Program-made: the position numbers and the translations under genes | NCBI GenBank assembly: GCA_003344405.1 | Contig: NOWV01000194.1 | Location: 1 to 64,000 of the forward strand | Direction: 5' to 3' | Length of the DNA stretch: 64,000 bases | Source: Trichoplax sp. H2 | Taxonomy: Eukaryota > Placozoa > Uniplacotomia > Trichoplacea | Notes under the pieces: model-generated | The model's input: only the letters and a program-made list of their open reading frames with translations | The model's database searches: none | What the model was told of the DNA's origin: nothing | In this document: positions 61,911-64,000 of the stretch, piece after piece | Layout: each line of letters starts with the position of its first letter | How positions within the stretch are numbered: the stretch's first letter is position 1

Positions 61911-64000
61911 CAGGTGAAATTGCAAATTATTTAGTTATTCTATCCAGTTTCCACCTATGCAAAGAAATAAGAAATAGCCGTATGATTAACTAATTGCACA
62001 GTATCTATAGTTCCAGCAGTAATTCCGTTTAATCATAGGGTAATATTGAAGAACCATGATTAATATGCTCCAGATAGGCTCAAGACAAAAAACGGCATAC
62101 AGTACACAAATAGTAAGAGTGGAAAGTAGAAACTTAAAGTTGTTCATAAACTTTCATGTATAGGTAATTGCAGCGTCTACGTGAAGTGCTAGTTTTGCAT
62201 CATACACTTAGGTGTGGATTGCAATTCTTTTTTTGGCTAAACATAAAATCAAGCATGAATATCAAAGAAGTAGGAAACTACTCTATTTAAATAGTCTACA
62301 CAGCACTGCCATAGTGGTTAGATAGACAACGCATGATATCTACAGCCACTACTACATTAATAATTACAAATTACCGTAGTACAATCGACTAGGTATTGCC
62401 TATTTAAACTCTTATTCATCACTACAATCTATATAATTTCGTGTATCCTTAATCAGAAGATCCATAGATAAAACCAGCGATTGAAATAGAGAACGCTTGA
62501 GAAAGATAATTTGAAAGATAGATTACTATAAATTGTTGTATTGGTATAGACATCCTACCCCATGAAATGGTCAATGTTAGTAAATCTATTGCCCAATTTT
62601 GGCTAAGACTAACATCGCAAGGTTAATTTATAAGGTGTGGTAAAGACCTTATTCAGGCTTTGACGATATAGAAATTAACTTGTAAAATTTGCTGAAGGAG
62701 CAATCTGTAGATACAATGAAAACTCCAATTTTGTTACATTCTTAAAATCAATTTACTGCAGCAGATATGCAGCTAATTGCAAGGTGTGACCGCCTCACAA
62801 CATGATCAATATATTGTCCTTTCCATGTAATCATGTTGTGCCTTCTGGATACTCTGTTCGATTAGTTCACGGTATCGTGATCTACGAATATGATGGGTGG
62901 TTGCTATTGTCGACATGATTAAATTAGATTTAATGTAATTTATTAGAGTTTTCCATAGAAACTTAAACACTTCCATCCGAAGCAACTCTTTCGAATTCTT
63001 TTGGCTTAATGTTACTGATGCACTAGTCCACAGTCAGTGCTCACACATTTGTTATACATCCACTTATTCCATATCCTATGAGTATTTGCGTCGTTGCACA
63101 GATTTAATGCAATAAATAGTATAATCATTTTGTTGCAGTTTATCCATCATTGCAGATATATTGATCATCATAGAATACTGTACAGTACGCACATTTACTG
63201 GCAATGACTTGTTGTAATTACTGCAGCGCTATTTTAAACATGCTGTGTAAGTATCATAAATTTATTCAGTGCAATCAAAATAGTACTAAGGTTGCACATG
63301 AGGATCAGCGACTGCACATTGTACAATCTCAAAGAAGTAGATCATGCCTCGAACTATCCCTCTCCTAACGCCAATAATGACAAATAAAGGTACTCGTATT
63401 ACCAAAAACAGTGAATGGGATTATGACTAAATGTGCATAGAGATCATTCTAGTCATATACCTGATAAAAAAAAATAAAAAGTTATACCTTTGGTTGAGGA
63501 ATATGAATCGATGCATTAAAAGATACTTAGTACTCGCACGGTAAATTGCAAACATCGTACAGTATAGCCATTAGATAACGTTACAAATGTTCCTTTAAGT
63601 GTACAATAGCTCAATTGCTTTCCTGCGATTGTTGTTATAATATTTTAAGCATAAACATGCCGGCATCAGTACAGTACTTGCAAAAGCACGCTTACAGGTG
63701 CAGCGTGGTGTTCTATACTCTTATTGTATTACAACATTCAACAAGTATGATTGAACTGGCAATAAAGACAAGCTACAGTATAACAATCCATATTGAAAGC
63801 ATTAGAGCAACGCATAGGAAAAAAAGAAGAATACAGTCATAGACCTAGAAAATTGTTGATAGTGGAATTTCATGTACAACAAATTGATCCCCAAAAAAGA
63901 TAATCCCAAATAACTTTGTAGTTTAGTTCTAATTAAATATCCTACTAGCAGATTAGTAGCATAATAAATTAGCTCAGAAGCTTATAGTTATCCAAATAAT
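61911..64000. other. Upstream of CDK4/6, no gene seen
   Basis: This region must contain the CDK4/6 promoter and 5' UTR. An ATG-led minus-strand frame at about 62807-62916 (starting MSTIATTHHIRRSRYRELIE, 36 codons) could be a first exon of another gene, but no partner exon was found. A TACTGTACAGTA palindrome lies at about 63177-63188. The + strand open frame at 63615-63842 shows no motif. Confidence 0.45.

Overview
The window reads as AT-rich nuclear DNA of a small-genome, early-branching animal. I infer a placozoan (Trichoplax or Hoilungia type). The grounds are compact genes with many short GT-AG introns, clear metazoan orthologues (ZZEF1, NUF2, THUMPD1, alpha-L-fucosidase, CDK4/6), intronless class A GPCRs in tandem, and a decayed TPR gene of a type I remember as abundant in Trichoplax. 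No search could be run, so the species is an inference.

Layout. Positions 1-10.4 kb hold two tandem units of about 5.65 and 4.8 kb, each ending in one intronless 316-residue GPCR gene on the + strand. The units are a mosaic of nearly identical and strongly diverged tracts. Positions 10.4-16.3 kb are mostly non-coding but contain a broken TPR gene with an inverted partial copy. Positions 16.3-39.8 kb are one very large minus-strand gene, the orthologue of ZZEF1, with dozens of small exons and a repeat-filled first intron. Positions 39.8-42.4 kb are the head-to-head gap between ZZEF1 and NUF2, carrying six copies of a 180-bp repeat.

NUF2 (+, 42380-48511) encodes a kinetochore NDC80-complex subunit. 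Its first intron is filled by a 212-bp tandem array and a 79-bp array that runs directly into the second exon. THUMPD1 (-, 50369-53295) encodes the tRNA-acetylation adaptor and is followed by a decayed copy of its own last exon. FUCA (+, 54328-57604) encodes a secreted or lysosomal alpha-L-fucosidase and is divergent from THUMPD1 across a repeat block full of TGTACAGTACTG palindromes. CDK4/6 (-, 59099-61910) encodes a G1 cyclin-dependent kinase. The last 2 kb show no supported gene.

NUF2, THUMPD1, FUCA and CDK4/6 were resolved exon by exon with consistent splice phases. Their products are 455, 289, 463 and 312 residues. Orientation alternates (ZZEF1 -, NUF2 +, THUMPD1 -, FUCA +, CDK4/6 -), so promoters and 3' ends are shared in pairs. 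The genes do not form one pathway. They are ordinary housekeeping and cell-cycle genes beside a young GPCR duplication. I found no convincing novel molecular system. The most unusual feature is the cluster of unrelated tandem-repeat families at about 35.5-45.3 kb around the ZZEF1/NUF2 promoters.
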